Of a DNA stretch of 64,000 bases, positions 16,323 to 24,243 are shown piece after piece (position 1 is the stretch's first letter; each line of letters begins with the position of its first letter). Made by a program: the position numbers and the translations under genes. Source of the DNA: Butyrivibrio sp. AE3009 (GTDB lineage: Bacteria > Bacillota > Clostridia > Lachnospirales > Lachnospiraceae); the NCBI RefSeq assembly GCF_000420845.1, contig NZ_ATVS01000001.1, positions 219,890 to 283,889 on the forward strand. Reading direction: 5' to 3'. Under the pieces are notes generated by a model. The model searched no databases, was not told the origin of the DNA, and worked only from the letters and a program-made list of their open reading frames with translations.

Positions 16323-16763
16323 CTAGACATACGCTTCCTCTCGGATCTTCCTCATTCTCGACCACACATTATCACCATAATTACTGAGCATGACTGTGAT
16401 CATCCCGTTATTTGGATTGTATTCGGAAATTGCACTCACTCCGTCATCGACTCCCTGCATATATACATAATCCTGTCCTTCGGGATTATCGATGATCCAT
16501 ACTCCGTAGCCATAGTATCCCTCTTCCGGATCCTTCCCGTCTCCGCTCTGCTTGGAAAACATCTCCGTTACCATTTCCTCTGAGAGCAGTTCATGTCGGA
16601 TCAGACCGTTCCAGAACTTCACGATATCCTCTATGGTTACGAATGCTCCTCCGTCACCGGTTCCCTTTGCTCCGACGGAATAAATATTCGTGCGATAATC
16701 TTCCTTTTCGGGACAATAAATGTAGCTGTTTGCACATTTCGCAGGCAGTTTATCAAATTCGAA
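16323..16763 (-). pseudogene. C-terminal fragment of a serine hydrolase
   Basis: 147 codons in one frame start FEFDKLPAKCANSYIY and continue YSVGAKGTGDGGAFVTIEDI, matching the later part of beta-lactamase-like serine hydrolases, down to GYGVWIIDNPEG and the stop at 16323. The S-x-x-K half is missing. At about 16764 the homology switches sharply to an acetyltransferase, so this is one side of a deletion junction. It could only be translated by internal start at 16622. Confidence 0.7.
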
Positions 16764-16765
16764 GT

Positions 16766-17116
16766 ATTATTTGATGCAATCAGATACCTCCTGTTTCTCC
16801 TACACACTATAATCCTTTTCAAACCTTCATACTCTTTAATCCTGCGAACTGCTTCTTCCAGCTGCCTGTGTCCGTATCCCTGTCTCTTATACTTTTCCCT
16901 GATTCCATTCTGCCCGATTTCGACATACTCAAGTCGATTACGCGGATCCCAGGTAACAAATCCTATGGGTTCTCTGTCCATACAGGTGACCAGTCCGTAT
17001 TTTTCCGCAATCTCTGGATTATCGTAAAAGAAATCTCCCCTGTCACGAAATTCATTTTCAGCATACTCCCGCCATTTTCTCATTCCTGCGCCATATAGGC
17101 ATATAGTGTTACCCAC
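16766..17116 (-). pseudogene. N-terminal part of a GNAT acetyltransferase, cut at a junction
   Basis: About 117 residues of a GNAT domain are readable, including VTWDPRNRLEYVEIGQNGI and YKRQGYGHRQLEEA, the acetyl-CoA loop. The last third is replaced by out-of-frame serine-hydrolase sequence, so the open frame runs on to 16637 as a nonsense tail. The start overlaps the end of the gene fragment at 17080 by 37 bases, which again suggests that the true N-terminus was lost. Confidence 0.65.
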
Positions 17117-17670
17117 TTATTCTCTTCTCCGACGTTTCCGACCTTGAATGCAGGTACGCTTTTTGATGCTGTCAGCATATATCTTCCATTTTGCTGCCTA
17201 TGCTGATTCAACACTTTATATCCGGCCTGCATGGCTTCCGAATCCGGCTCGCATCCCAGTACACGCAGAGCATATACAATCTGATGTGCTCCGATTTTTA
17301 TGGGATCGGGCGGAAAGAAGGTCCCTAACATCACATCTACCATGGGCGTCTGCATATCGTCTGTCCGGTAGAAAATGTTTCTTTTGGCAAAATAATGTAC
17401 CAAGGCATCAGCGCATTCCGGCCTGTAACTTTTAAGCGATAGTTCCGCAACCAGCAAAAGGTATTCAACCGTCAGTCGAGCGCAACTCTTATGCGGTTTC
17501 CTGGGATCATTAATCTTTTTGTTGGTGCTAATGCACCCAAATCCGCCATCCTCTTTGATGAGCTTAAGAACACTGTCTATCTCCCTTTTTACGACTTCTT
17601 CCTGACCGTATCCCAATTTGACCAGATTCCTCAGCAATAACGGTTTGATCCATTCTTCCCGCCCTCCTGC
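17080..17670 (-). pseudogene. N-truncated prenyltransferase/squalene-cyclase-like protein
   Basis: The frame reads directly from the stop codon of the upstream fragment (EEWIKPLLLRNLVKLGYG) with only a TTG as possible start at 17637. It contains the helical-repeat style of alpha/alpha-toroid proteins (IKEDGGFGCIS, SARLTVEYLLLVAELS-like segments, HQIVYALRVLG, WVTLYAYMA at the end). Full members are about twice as long, so the N-terminal half is missing. Such proteins are found as stand-alone genes of unknown role in Clostridia. Confidence 0.55.
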
Positions 17671-17943
17671 TTATTTCTTCTTTACAGGAATCCAGATTGC
17701 AGCGTGATAATCCGAAGCACTCGGGTCTCCGTCGCCATACCACTCAATGTTAACACGACCCGGGAACTCAAAGTCAGGGTTACCCGGCAGCCACTCTTTC
17801 CAGATTTTTGTGTTTACATCCTGAAGCGCTTTAGGACAAGGTCCGGAACAATCGAAAATCGCCCAGTCAAAATCCGGAAGTTCATAAACGGTCATGCCTT
17901 CCGGCACATCGCCGCCCTTGTAAATACCGGCAACAATATAACT
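17671..17943 (-). pseudogene. C-terminal fragment of a GyrI-like/effector-binding domain protein
   Basis: The frame reads YIVAGIYKGGDVPEGM, then WAIFDCSGPCPKALQDV and ends YHAAIWIPVKKK, which is the end of the GyrI-like effector-binding domain often fused to AraC regulators. The N-terminal part is absent. A GTG at 17907 could start a 78-residue peptide. The sequence at 17944-18083 shows no clear gene, only a short open scrap. Confidence 0.65.
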
Positions 17944-18083
17944 AATACTACACGGAACTACAAAAGAAATCCTGTCTGTTTATGCTCCGTTTTGTCCGGC
18001 TTAATCTATTATCTGTCTATCCTTGCTATTCTCCCAATACTGCGCGTCCTTCCTTGCGGATTTCAACGAAACAACTAATATTT

Positions 18084-18737
18084 TTATGCACTCTCTCCCT
18101 GCTTTTCTAATTGCAAAACCTCACGGCATTTTGTTATAGCTTCACCCGCGGCTAATCTTTTTTCTACAATTTCTCTTACTTCTGCGCACCATGCGTTGGT
18201 TTTTGCTATATCAGAGCAAAGTTCATTTAATATCAGGTCACATTCCTTAAGCGCATCCTCATATTGTTCATCTGACAATTCTCCTGTGTCATGCGCCTGA
18301 TCCAGTTCATCGCGATCATCGATTTTCACATCACCTTCAGGAGTAAAGATAACATCCAGATATTTGTCTATGAAAACGGCTATACCATCTTCATCATATT
18401 CAAGACCTTCAATGATATCTACGTACCAGATTGATGGACGATACTTAGCGTAAAAACTCTCGGGATAGTTTGCTCTTTCCACGTCGTGAGTATCATCCGG
18501 AAAATACTTTACAGTTATAACTCTGCTGGTATTGTCTGGAATCAGTTCCAGCCAGGTCATGTCCTCTCCAGTAACCTGTATTCTACCTGCCTTAGGAGTT
18601 TCCCAATAATTTGCTTCTCCATCAGTAAATCTGATGAGACAAACCAATCCATGAAAGCTCTCGCAGTCAATTCTCATCTGATAATATGGATAATACTGGA
18701 ATCCCCAACCATCTCTATTAAGTCTCTTGTGCTTCAT
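18084..18737 (-). CDS. DUF402 domain-containing protein
   Basis: 217 residues. Residues about 50-165 match the DUF402 domain: WYVDIIEGLEYDEDGI, DKYLDVIFTPEGDVKIDDRDELD. Characterised DUF402 proteins act as nucleoside tri/diphosphate phosphatases or RNA-end-binding nucleases; the acidic residues in the DxD and DDRDELD stretch fit metal binding. The C-terminal helices are poorly conserved. The ATG at 18737 is chosen because GGAG is 7 bases ahead; the ATG two codons upstream is too close to it. It follows the HIT gene by 25 bases and may be co-transcribed. Confidence 0.85.
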   Translation of the reverse strand: MKHKRLNRDGWGFQYYPYYQMRIDCESFHGLVCLIRFTDGEANYWETPKAGRIQVTGEDMTWLELIPDNTSRVITVKYFPDDTHDVERANYPESFYAKYRPSIWYVDIIEGLEYDEDGIAVFIDKYLDVIFTPEGDVKIDDRDELDQAHDTGELSDEQYEDALKECDLILNELCSDIAKTNAWCAEVREIVEKRLAAGEAITKCREVLQLEKQGESA

Positions 18738-18762
18738 TATCATTCTCCACTTTTCCAGTTTT

Positions 18763-19350
18763 TTAACGATTCAATTCATACCAAACATCCATCTCAGCTT
18801 TTTCAGGTATTTCAAACATAGATAGTAACTTATTTAGCAAGCCTTCATCCACATAAAAGTCTGATCCACCATTTCCTTCTTCGATTCTTTTATTACGCTC
18901 TTCTATGTTACGATTCCAAGTAGCATCATCACCATCTATAGTAACTGTGTTAACCCTTACCTTGTCGAATACAGCTTGAATATCTTCCTTCGCCCCTTCA
19001 AATTTTGGCCACGCATCTATTCCATCATCTCTTTTTCTGGGGATTATGTGAATATGGAAATGAGGTACAGACTGTCCGGCACTTTCGTCACTGGCATTAA
19101 GCAGGTTAATACCGTCATATCCACAATGATCTGCCAGATGATTGGAAACCGTTTTTACGGTCTTCGCAACGGCAGAAAGCGTATCTGCATCACAATCCAA
19201 AATGTTCTTACAGTGTTTCTTAGGAATAACCAGGATATGACCATCGACATCCTTTGCTATATCCATAAATGCTAGCGTTTCATCGTTCTCATATATTCTT
19301 AGCCCCTGTATTTCACCAGAAGCTATCTTACAAAAAATGCAGTCTTCCAT
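18763..19350 (-). CDS. HIT family protein (nucleotide phosphohydrolase/transferase)
   Basis: The histidine triad is clear: PHFHIHIIPR at about residues 95-104, with the middle His as nucleophile, and CIFCKIASGEI at the start with a zinc-binding Cys pair (C-x-x-C). HIT enzymes hydrolyse nucleoside phosphoramidates, adenylated amines or dinucleoside polyphosphates. At 195 residues it has a C-terminal extension of about 60 residues beyond the usual 130-140, of unknown function. It is upstream of the DUF402 gene, so both may act on nucleotides. Confidence 0.9.
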   Translation of the reverse strand: MEDCIFCKIASGEIQGLRIYENDETLAFMDIAKDVDGHILVIPKKHCKNILDCDADTLSAVAKTVKTVSNHLADHCGYDGINLLNASDESAGQSVPHFHIHIIPRKRDDGIDAWPKFEGAKEDIQAVFDKVRVNTVTIDGDDATWNRNIEERNKRIEEGNGGSDFYVDEGLLNKLLSMFEIPEKAEMDVWYELNR

Positions 19351-19435
19351 TTTCTGTCTCCTTCATAAACTGGATTTATTGATCAAGCATTATCTCAAAC
19401 GCTATCATTTTTGTCATATTCCTTTATAATTTCCT

Positions 19436-19876
19436 TCATTCCATAAACTTCCCCATCATCACAAAATTACTTACAGGGTAGAAACCTAAATTACTATAAA
19501 AATTTATGTGTCTATCATCGTTTACGCTGTTCAGTTCTATTATTGAGGCATCATTCTCATTAACTACTTTTTCTAAATGCTTTAGAAAATCTGTTCCATA
19601 GCCCTTTCCCTGATGCCCCACAAATATCACTATTTCCTCGAGAAAATAGCCTCGTATATCATCATATTCCTTAAAATATCCCATAAGATATCCGGTTATA
19701 TTATCATCCTGATCTGTTTGGATCATGCACATAGAGTCTTCCATCGTTAAGACCTGATGAATTCTCTTATATGCTTTTTCATATGTCCAACAGCACTCTT
19801 CAACAGTATTGTAGTATTCAATGTTTTTCTCAACTACATACTGAAGGTCATCTACCGTCATTTCCCTGTATTTCAT
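19436..19876 (-). CDS. GNAT family N-acetyltransferase
   Basis: 146 residues with the acetyl-CoA loop in EIVIFVGHQGKGYGTDFLKHL and the closing FYSNLGFYPVSNFVMMGK block. The N-terminus MKYREMTVDDLQYVVE is a standard beta1-alpha1. GGAG lies about 10 bases before the ATG. Substrate unknown. Upstream of it a short protein-like scrap remains (19881-20006). Confidence 0.88.
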   Translation of the reverse strand: MKYREMTVDDLQYVVEKNIEYYNTVEECCWTYEKAYKRIHQVLTMEDSMCMIQTDQDDNITGYLMGYFKEYDDIRGYFLEEIVIFVGHQGKGYGTDFLKHLEKVVNENDASIIELNSVNDDRHINFYSNLGFYPVSNFVMMGKFME

Positions 19877-19880
19877 TTAT

Positions 19881-20006
19881 TCAAATCTCCGTTAATTTTG
19901 CCTTCTTCATGGTCTGAGCAAAGCTCTCATCAACATGCTTTATCGTTGGTACATGTATAAAAACAGCTCTTCCATTAAACTTCTCTAGAATATTCCAATA
20001 TTTCAA
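19881..20006 (-). pseudogene. Unrecognised C-terminal scrap
   Basis: About 41 codons without a start read FNGRAVFIHVPTIKHVDESF and end KKAKLTEI. The sequence looks coding (strand then helix) but the family is not clear to me. It lies between two intact GNAT genes. Confidence 0.3.
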
Positions 20007-20009
20007 ATC

Positions 20010-20513
20010 TTATCTTTTCAAAATCCTCATAAATAAATGCTCATCATCTTCGCCAACCTTATAGGCTCCGTTATTTAGCATTACCTTTTGGGATGCGATA
20101 TTATCCTTGTTGACGCGCAGGTAGATTTCATCTTCAGGCACGATCTCTTTTGCCTTTAAAAGAGTTAATCTAAGCCCTTCCGTTCCATATCCCTTGCCAC
20201 GATACTCCTTTGAAATGCTATATCCTATGTGACCCGCGCCTTCACGAAGAGCGTCGGTAAGGTGATGTCTTATCCTAAACTCACCAATTAGTTTATCTTC
20301 ATCCCATAAGTAGTAATAGGTTTCAGGTACAAACCAGTCAGGCATATCGACCGGGTTTTCATGAGAAATCTGCTTAGGAAGAACTTTTTCTTTATACTCA
20401 TCAAAAGAAACTCCACGATAAGAATTGGTTAAACCATTCTCGTCTTCCGGTAAATTCGTTGTATACTCCCACTGTGCTTCTACATCTTGTAAGTTAATCT
20501 TTCGAAGTTCCAT
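20010..20513 (-). CDS. RimJ/RimL-like GNAT acetyltransferase
   Basis: 167 residues. GHIGYSISKEYRGKGYGTEGL carries the acetyl-CoA loop R-G-K-G-Y-G, and ASQKVMLNNGAYKVGEDDEH is the typical C-terminal block of the RimJ/RimL group. The domain order YYYLWDEDKLIGEFRIRHHL supports the same. The ATG at 20513 has AAGGTGAG upstream. Substrate unknown; members acetylate protein N-termini or small molecules. Confidence 0.88.
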   Translation of the reverse strand: MELRKINLQDVEAQWEYTTNLPEDENGLTNSYRGVSFDEYKEKVLPKQISHENPVDMPDWFVPETYYYLWDEDKLIGEFRIRHHLTDALREGAGHIGYSISKEYRGKGYGTEGLRLTLLKAKEIVPEDEIYLRVNKDNIASQKVMLNNGAYKVGEDDEHLFMRILKR

Positions 20514-20619
20514 ACTACTCACCTTTCACCATTATAAATTGCGCACTAAATAATCATAGAATAGCAGGGCTTTCCAACATATACAATAGCTACAACCAAG
20601 TACTCCCGAGCAAAATTTA

Positions 20620-20646
20620 AGAGGCACTCTATAAAAGAATGCCTCT
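20620..20646 (-). terminator. Probable terminator after the AbiE-type remnant
   Basis: Arms AGAGGCA (20620-20626) and TGCCTCT (20640-20646) with a 13-base loop. On the minus strand the hairpin is followed by TAAATTTTG, a modest T tract. Confidence 0.5.
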
Positions 20647-20652
20647 CTTTCG

Positions 20653-20920
20653 TCAAATCATCTTAAAATGCTTAAGCGCTTCTGTGATAGCCTTCTCTTT
20701 CTCTGGTGTAATTCCCGGTTCTGCTTGAATACAACGTCTTTCTGCAGCAATTCCTTACGAGCAAAGGCAGATTCTTTCACCCAGCTATTTGCCATACTAT
20801 AAACATCATATAAGTGCCTTGCATATCTTCTAGGCAGAACCTTTCCTTGCGGAAAATTAGCCATCTTATGAAGTATTGTAAGTTTCTCCCAGAAGGTTCT
20901 CTCACCTAATACATATCTCC
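20653..20920 (-). pseudogene. Truncated AbiEii-type nucleotidyltransferase toxin
   Basis: The frame starts inside the end of the antitoxin gene and reads YVLGERTFWEKLTILHKMAN, then VLPRRYARHLYDVYSMAN and VKESAFARKELLQKDVVF, which match the C-terminal half of AbiEii/MenT-like nucleotidyltransferase toxins. The catalytic N-terminal GS-x10-DxD half is missing and the last 25 residues are out of family. It cannot be an active toxin. Confidence 0.65.
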
Positions 20921-21507
20921 TTTATTACTTTATATATCCACGCTGTCGTAGTTATTGCCTCACAAAGTATAATTTCCTTATCCGCCTTCGACAGCACATT
21001 TGATAATCTTTCTATATCTTCCTGCTGTATTTTATCTTTACCTATATACTTAATTGCCTGAATGACAGCTATCGTAATGAAACTTTTACCAGATATTTCC
21101 TTATTGGCACAATGCTTAAACTCAACCTGATACGAACCGATTTCATATTTACGATATGGGCCATCACTTATATAACTCCAGGTATTAGGTACCTGTGTAG
21201 ATAAATGCAGATAATTTAAAGCCGTCTCTCCTGAAGGAGCAATAGTCCAGTTATGTTTTCTGGCAATAGCTTCTGCTACTTTCTCAATATTAGGAGCACT
21301 ATACTCTCCTAATAACTTACTGTAAGACGGCTTGTCATATATTCCCTTTATAACCCGCCTGATTGTTCCAGATTCACCAAGCCTCGATAATGCCTTGTTG
21401 GTAGGATCTGTTCCAGCAATATCAATAAAATCTATAGCCGAAAAAGCATAGCCAGAGCCGGAATTCTCTATTCTTTTTTCTATTTCAATCTGATATTTTT
21501 CTCTCAT
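20902..21507 (-). CDS. AbiEi-type antitoxin, DUF6088 family
   Basis: 201 residues. The N-terminus carries a winged-helix-like segment (FSAIDFIDIAGTDPTNKALSRL, then IRRVIKGIYDKP), and the centre has the family block WTIAPSGETALNYLHLSTQVP. These proteins repress their own operon and counteract AbiEii nucleotidyltransferase toxins. Here the partner toxin gene is reduced to a fragment, so this is an orphan. Two near-perfect palindromes and a promoter lie just upstream. The last residues (KEICIR) overlap the toxin remnant, so the deletion joined the two genes there. Confidence 0.8.
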   Translation of the reverse strand: MREKYQIEIEKRIENSGSGYAFSAIDFIDIAGTDPTNKALSRLGESGTIRRVIKGIYDKPSYSKLLGEYSAPNIEKVAEAIARKHNWTIAPSGETALNYLHLSTQVPNTWSYISDGPYRKYEIGSYQVEFKHCANKEISGKSFITIAVIQAIKYIGKDKIQQEDIERLSNVLSKADKEIILCEAITTTAWIYKVIKEICIR

Positions 21508-21518
21508 CTTACATTCCT

Positions 21519-21606
21519 TTCGTCAGATAAATTATATAGTTTATCTGACGAATTTGCAAGATTTCTCACCATTTTCGTCAGATAAATTGTATAGCTTATC
21601 TGACGA
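21519..21606 (-). promoter_or_regulatory. Paired operator palindromes of the antitoxin gene
   Basis: Two copies of a palindrome with half-site CGTCAGATAA. The first has 13-base arms (21519-21531 and 21540-21552), the second 11-base arms (21575-21585 and 21596-21606). Their centres are 55 bases apart, about five helical turns, which allows cooperative binding on one DNA face. The first covers the promoter. AbiEi-type antitoxins are known to bind inverted repeats at their own promoter. Confidence 0.8.
21531..21559 (-). promoter_or_regulatory. Sigma-A promoter of the antitoxin gene
   Basis: Minus strand TTGCAA (21554-21559), 17-base spacer, TATAAT (21531-21536). The -10 box lies inside the proximal palindrome, 24 bases before the ATG at 21507. 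Confidence 0.7.
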
Positions 21607-21655
21607 GCTGTCACAATTATTATGCAAAGATTGTGACAACATAACATACTTCAAA

Positions 21656-21832
21656 TCAGTTATTCGGAATTTCCGAACAACTGCCAAAGAACTCAATAAT
21701 CTGTTTCACCGACACAGGATAAAAGTTATTTGCATCCACACCAACATCATACCTGAGCACACCTTCGTTCCTGTTCTGCATAGTTATGATGCCTTTAAGC
21801 CCCATATGTAAATCACTTGTAAAATATATCAT
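21656..21832 (-). pseudogene. Internally deleted metallophosphoesterase
   Basis: 58 codons stay open. The start MIYFTSDLHMGLKGIITMQN matches the beginning of calcineurin-like phosphoesterases of the SDLHxGH type, and RYDVGVDANNFYPVSVKQII matches their end. The central GDxxD, GNHD and GHxH blocks are missing, so no activity is possible. The join keeps the frame, as in the deformylase remnant at 6874-7047. Confidence 0.7.
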
Positions 21833-21842
21833 TCGCGCCCCT

Positions 21843-22556
21843 TTACACTTCTATCTTCTCAAACTCCCTCGATACCGAATCAATCACTACCATCGCAGAT
21901 TCACCGATTTGCCGTCCGTCTCGATAAGTAGAAAATACATCCGTTGAGATAAATCCATTTTCCTCATAGATCTTATCAACTGGAGTATGCCCTACAACCT
22001 GCATAAATGTCTCTTTTCTAAAAGCATCAACATTTCTGTGCTGTGGCCTAAACCAGAGTGGAGATTGATCATTCCAAAGATATTTTGGTGAGGCTTCATT
22101 TATAACAGATAAAATCTCATCTATATCAGCATCAATTAGTTCTTCATTCAAGTAGCTCACAAAGTCTTCTGTCAGCCCACCATGGCAAAAAAGGACATTA
22201 TCAATCCTATGGATAATAGCTATCTGTGAAGGATCTGGCAGCGCATTAGTCAGCTCCTCCAGTTTGGATATAACTGTTCGCTCCGAATACGGAGAATAAC
22301 CTGTTTCGAGCTTGCCCCACGGATAGCTAACGTCATGATTGCCGTAGCACCACAGAGTATCAGGATACTCTTTTGCAAATCTGATTGCCCGGTCAAATGT
22401 ATCTCTATAGCGTGCAATATCAAGCTCTTTATCCCAGTCATCAGGGACATCCATTAAGCACACTGCTCTATCAGCTTTTCCACTGCGCATTATCTCTTCT
22501 GCTCTATCAAAAATCCAGCTTTTCAAATGGATATCAGGTATTACAAGAATTTTCAT
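21843..22556 (-). CDS. Calcineurin-like metallophosphoesterase
   Basis: 237 residues with the ordered metal motifs of the family: PDIHLK (residues 7-12, D-x-H), LMDVPDDW in place of GDxxDxG, YGNHDVSY (GNHD), CHGGL and VGHTPVD (GHxx). Such enzymes are phosphoprotein, diadenosine-tetraphosphate or cyclic-nucleotide phosphatases; the substrate here is unknown. It overlaps the upstream HTH gene by 4 bases (ATGA), so the two are translationally coupled. An internally deleted, different phosphoesterase lies directly downstream. Confidence 0.88.
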   Translation of the reverse strand: MKILVIPDIHLKSWIFDRAEEIMRSGKADRAVCLMDVPDDWDKELDIARYRDTFDRAIRFAKEYPDTLWCYGNHDVSYPWGKLETGYSPYSERTVISKLEELTNALPDPSQIAIIHRIDNVLFCHGGLTEDFVSYLNEELIDADIDEILSVINEASPKYLWNDQSPLWFRPQHRNVDAFRKETFMQVVGHTPVDKIYEENGFISTDVFSTYRDGRQIGESAMVVIDSVSREFEKIEV

Positions 22557-22945
22557 TTCTTATACTTCTCCTTAAGTTCTTTCTGAAACTCCTCACGAGT
22601 CGCATCACCATTGAGCATCCTTCCAAGCTCCTTTTTTCCTGAATCACCAAGTCTGAGGTTGCTAATTTCCAACGTGGCTTCAGTCTGACGTAAAGCATCA
22701 TAATAAGCCTTGTAACGATATGCAGTTCTCCTGCTTATCTTGCCTTCTGCTACAATCTCCATGATCGTCATGCCACTTTCAAATTTGACAGCAAAGTCAT
22801 TATATGACTGTGTCCAAGCTGTATCATGTTTCTGTCTGCCAGCAAACTTACGACCTCTGTATTCCTCAAGCTCAGCTTTCAGATTAGCATTTTCCACTTC
22901 CAGTTCACTAATCCTTTTCAGAGCATTTTCCAAAGTGGTTATCAT
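22553..22945 (-). CDS. Coiled-coil helix-turn-helix protein
   Basis: 130 residues. The N-terminal 30 residues form a heptad-like helix (LENALKRISELEVENANLKA), followed by a central segment and a helix-turn-helix like those of resolvases (MTIMEIVAEGKISRRTAYRYKAYY, residues about 62-86). It probably binds DNA as a dimer. The ATG at 22945 follows AGGAGG. Its promoter has a perfect consensus and a palindrome over the -35 box, consistent with autoregulation. It is coupled to a phosphoesterase gene. The family is not recognised by name. Confidence 0.75.
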   Translation of the reverse strand: MITTLENALKRISELEVENANLKAELEEYRGRKFAGRQKHDTAWTQSYNDFAVKFESGMTIMEIVAEGKISRRTAYRYKAYYDALRQTEATLEISNLRLGDSGKKELGRMLNGDATREEFQKELKEKYKK

Positions 22946-22978
22946 ATTCACCTCCTGTGCCAAAATTTTTATGACACA

Positions 22979-23021
22979 ATTATAGCCATTCAAAAAGAGA
23001 GTGTCAATTTAATATTGACAC
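22979..23021 (-). promoter_or_regulatory. Consensus promoter with operator-like palindrome
   Basis: Minus strand TTGACA (23002-23007), 17-base spacer, TATAAT (22979-22984): both hexamers perfect. A palindrome GTGTCAAT-N5-ATTGACAC (23001-23021) covers the -35 box. It drives the HTH-phosphoesterase operon. Confidence 0.8.
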
Positions 23022-23060
23022 CCTCCATAAATCTATTCTTATTAACAGGCAGTTTATTGT

Positions 23061-23540
23061 TTAAAGCGCAATCTTTATTGTCTTCCTATCAGGACTCTTG
23101 GCTACTACTCTATCCTTATCACCATCCGACCAGAACCGATCCATGATATAGCAGTCGTGGCAGCAATACTTCCGGCCCTTCTTCCCATATGATGAAAAGA
23201 AGCGACCACAATAGGTGCAGACTTGATTGTAATAAGCGTCAGCAGATTTATTACCTGCCTCAGGATGCTCTTTCCACCATCTTCTCCTGCATTCATCTGA
23301 GCAAAAGAGCTTTTTCCCGGAATGAGGCTTTCTTACAAGATGCTTTCCACAATACTTGCAGTCATCGGGAGTATTGCGTTGCTCCCTATATTGCATCTTT
23401 ACCTGCTCTGCATATCCATCAAGGCCATGTGTCTTACAATAGTACCTGACATTCTCACGAGAAGTTCCAACAACTATGGACTTATACCCAAGTCCCTTAT
23501 GTCGCAGCTCCGTAATCTGACGTGCCATTTCTGCATTCAT
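23061..23540 (-). CDS. HTH and double zinc-ribbon protein
   Basis: 159 residues. Residues 1-45 look like a helix-turn-helix (ITELRHKGLGYKSIVVGTSR). Two cysteine clusters follow: CKYCGK with CSDEC (about 61-81) and CTYCGR with CCHDC (about 108-127), each a likely zinc ribbon. Proteins of this build are often labelled as sigma-factor-like in Clostridia and tend to sit near recombinases of mobile elements, though none is seen here. AAGGAGG precedes the ATG. The leader at 23541-23600 contains a CCGC-TTCG-GCGG tetraloop hairpin. Confidence 0.7.
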   Translation of the reverse strand: MNAEMARQITELRHKGLGYKSIVVGTSRENVRYYCKTHGLDGYAEQVKMQYREQRNTPDDCKYCGKHLVRKPHSGKKLFCSDECRRRWWKEHPEAGNKSADAYYNQVCTYCGRFFSSYGKKGRKYCCHDCYIMDRFWSDGDKDRVVAKSPDRKTIKIAL

Positions 23541-23629
23541 TGCGATACCTCCTTATTTGGACATATAGTATTTGTCCGCCGAAGCGGTATACCATACATC
23601 ACTTATAAGGAAGGAATAGTCAAGAAGCA

Positions 23630-24067
23630 TTAATCCCACTGCATTAAGTTCGCCACTTCATTTTCTGTGCCACATTTAGGGCACGGTAGCATACTTGGGA
23701 TAATGTCAGAATTTTTCTTCATAACATTCCCACACTTACTGCAAATATGACTATATTCCCTTATCAAATGATAATTTTCTTCCAAATCAAAACGCATTAC
23801 ACAAGGCTCGTGTCCAAGTTCTTCAACAGTTTTTTCGCCATACGACCGCCTCTTTAAAAGCTCAATATCATTCGGTGCGTACAATAATAGATTTGCATCC
23901 ACCTTCCAGTTACCACAATTATCACATATAAACAGTTCACGTTCTGCATCCACTGCAGCATAAGGTGTTTCTCTGAAAAGCTTCTGCATTTCTTCACCAT
24001 ACTTACCATTATCTATACTTTCCAGCGTTTCTCTATACACCTTAGGAAAAAGAAATCCTATCCCCAA
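23630..24067 (-). CDS. Zinc-ribbon protein of unknown function
   Basis: 145 residues from a TTG at 24067. Three C-x-x-C pairs are present (CDNC, CSKC, CPKC), the last two forming a likely zinc ribbon, the first a separate knuckle. The frame stays open upstream for about 16 codons (ending in KNYVLLADNEL) without an ATG, so the true start is uncertain or the N-terminus is lost. No family is recognised. It stands alone between the accessory zone and rlmD. Confidence 0.55.
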   Translation of the reverse strand: MGIGFLFPKVYRETLESIDNGKYGEEMQKLFRETPYAAVDAERELFICDNCGNWKVDANLLLYAPNDIELLKRRSYGEKTVEELGHEPCVMRFDLEENYHLIREYSHICSKCGNVMKKNSDIIPSMLPCPKCGTENEVANLMQWD

Positions 24068-24155
24068 AAGTTCATTGTCCGCTAAAAGTACATAATTTTT
24101 GCTTCGATTTAGTCGACCAGTTTCCTTCTAAATAGTCCTCAAACCCGCATGGTTA

Positions 24156-24226
24156 AGTGGTGGCGTCCCACCACTATTTCACAATGAAGTTCTGCTCTCG
24201 CCCCAAAATACGGGGCTCGCCAGAAC
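24156..24226. repeat. Two GC-rich hairpins in the rlmD downstream region
   Basis: AGTGGTGG (24156-24163) pairs with CCACCACT (24168-24175). Then GTTCTG (24189-24194) pairs with CAGAAC (24221-24226) enclosing GCCCC (24200-24204) and GGGGC (24212-24216). Neither is followed by a long T tract on the minus strand. They may end the rlmD transcript or be a small repeat element. Confidence 0.45.
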
Positions 24227-24243
24227 AACCGCGCCTGTAACAC

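Noticed and set aside
23541..23629. TTGACT near 23611 as a fourth MerR-type promoter
   Set aside because: The CCCTTRGGG block and a -10 at 19 bases are missing.
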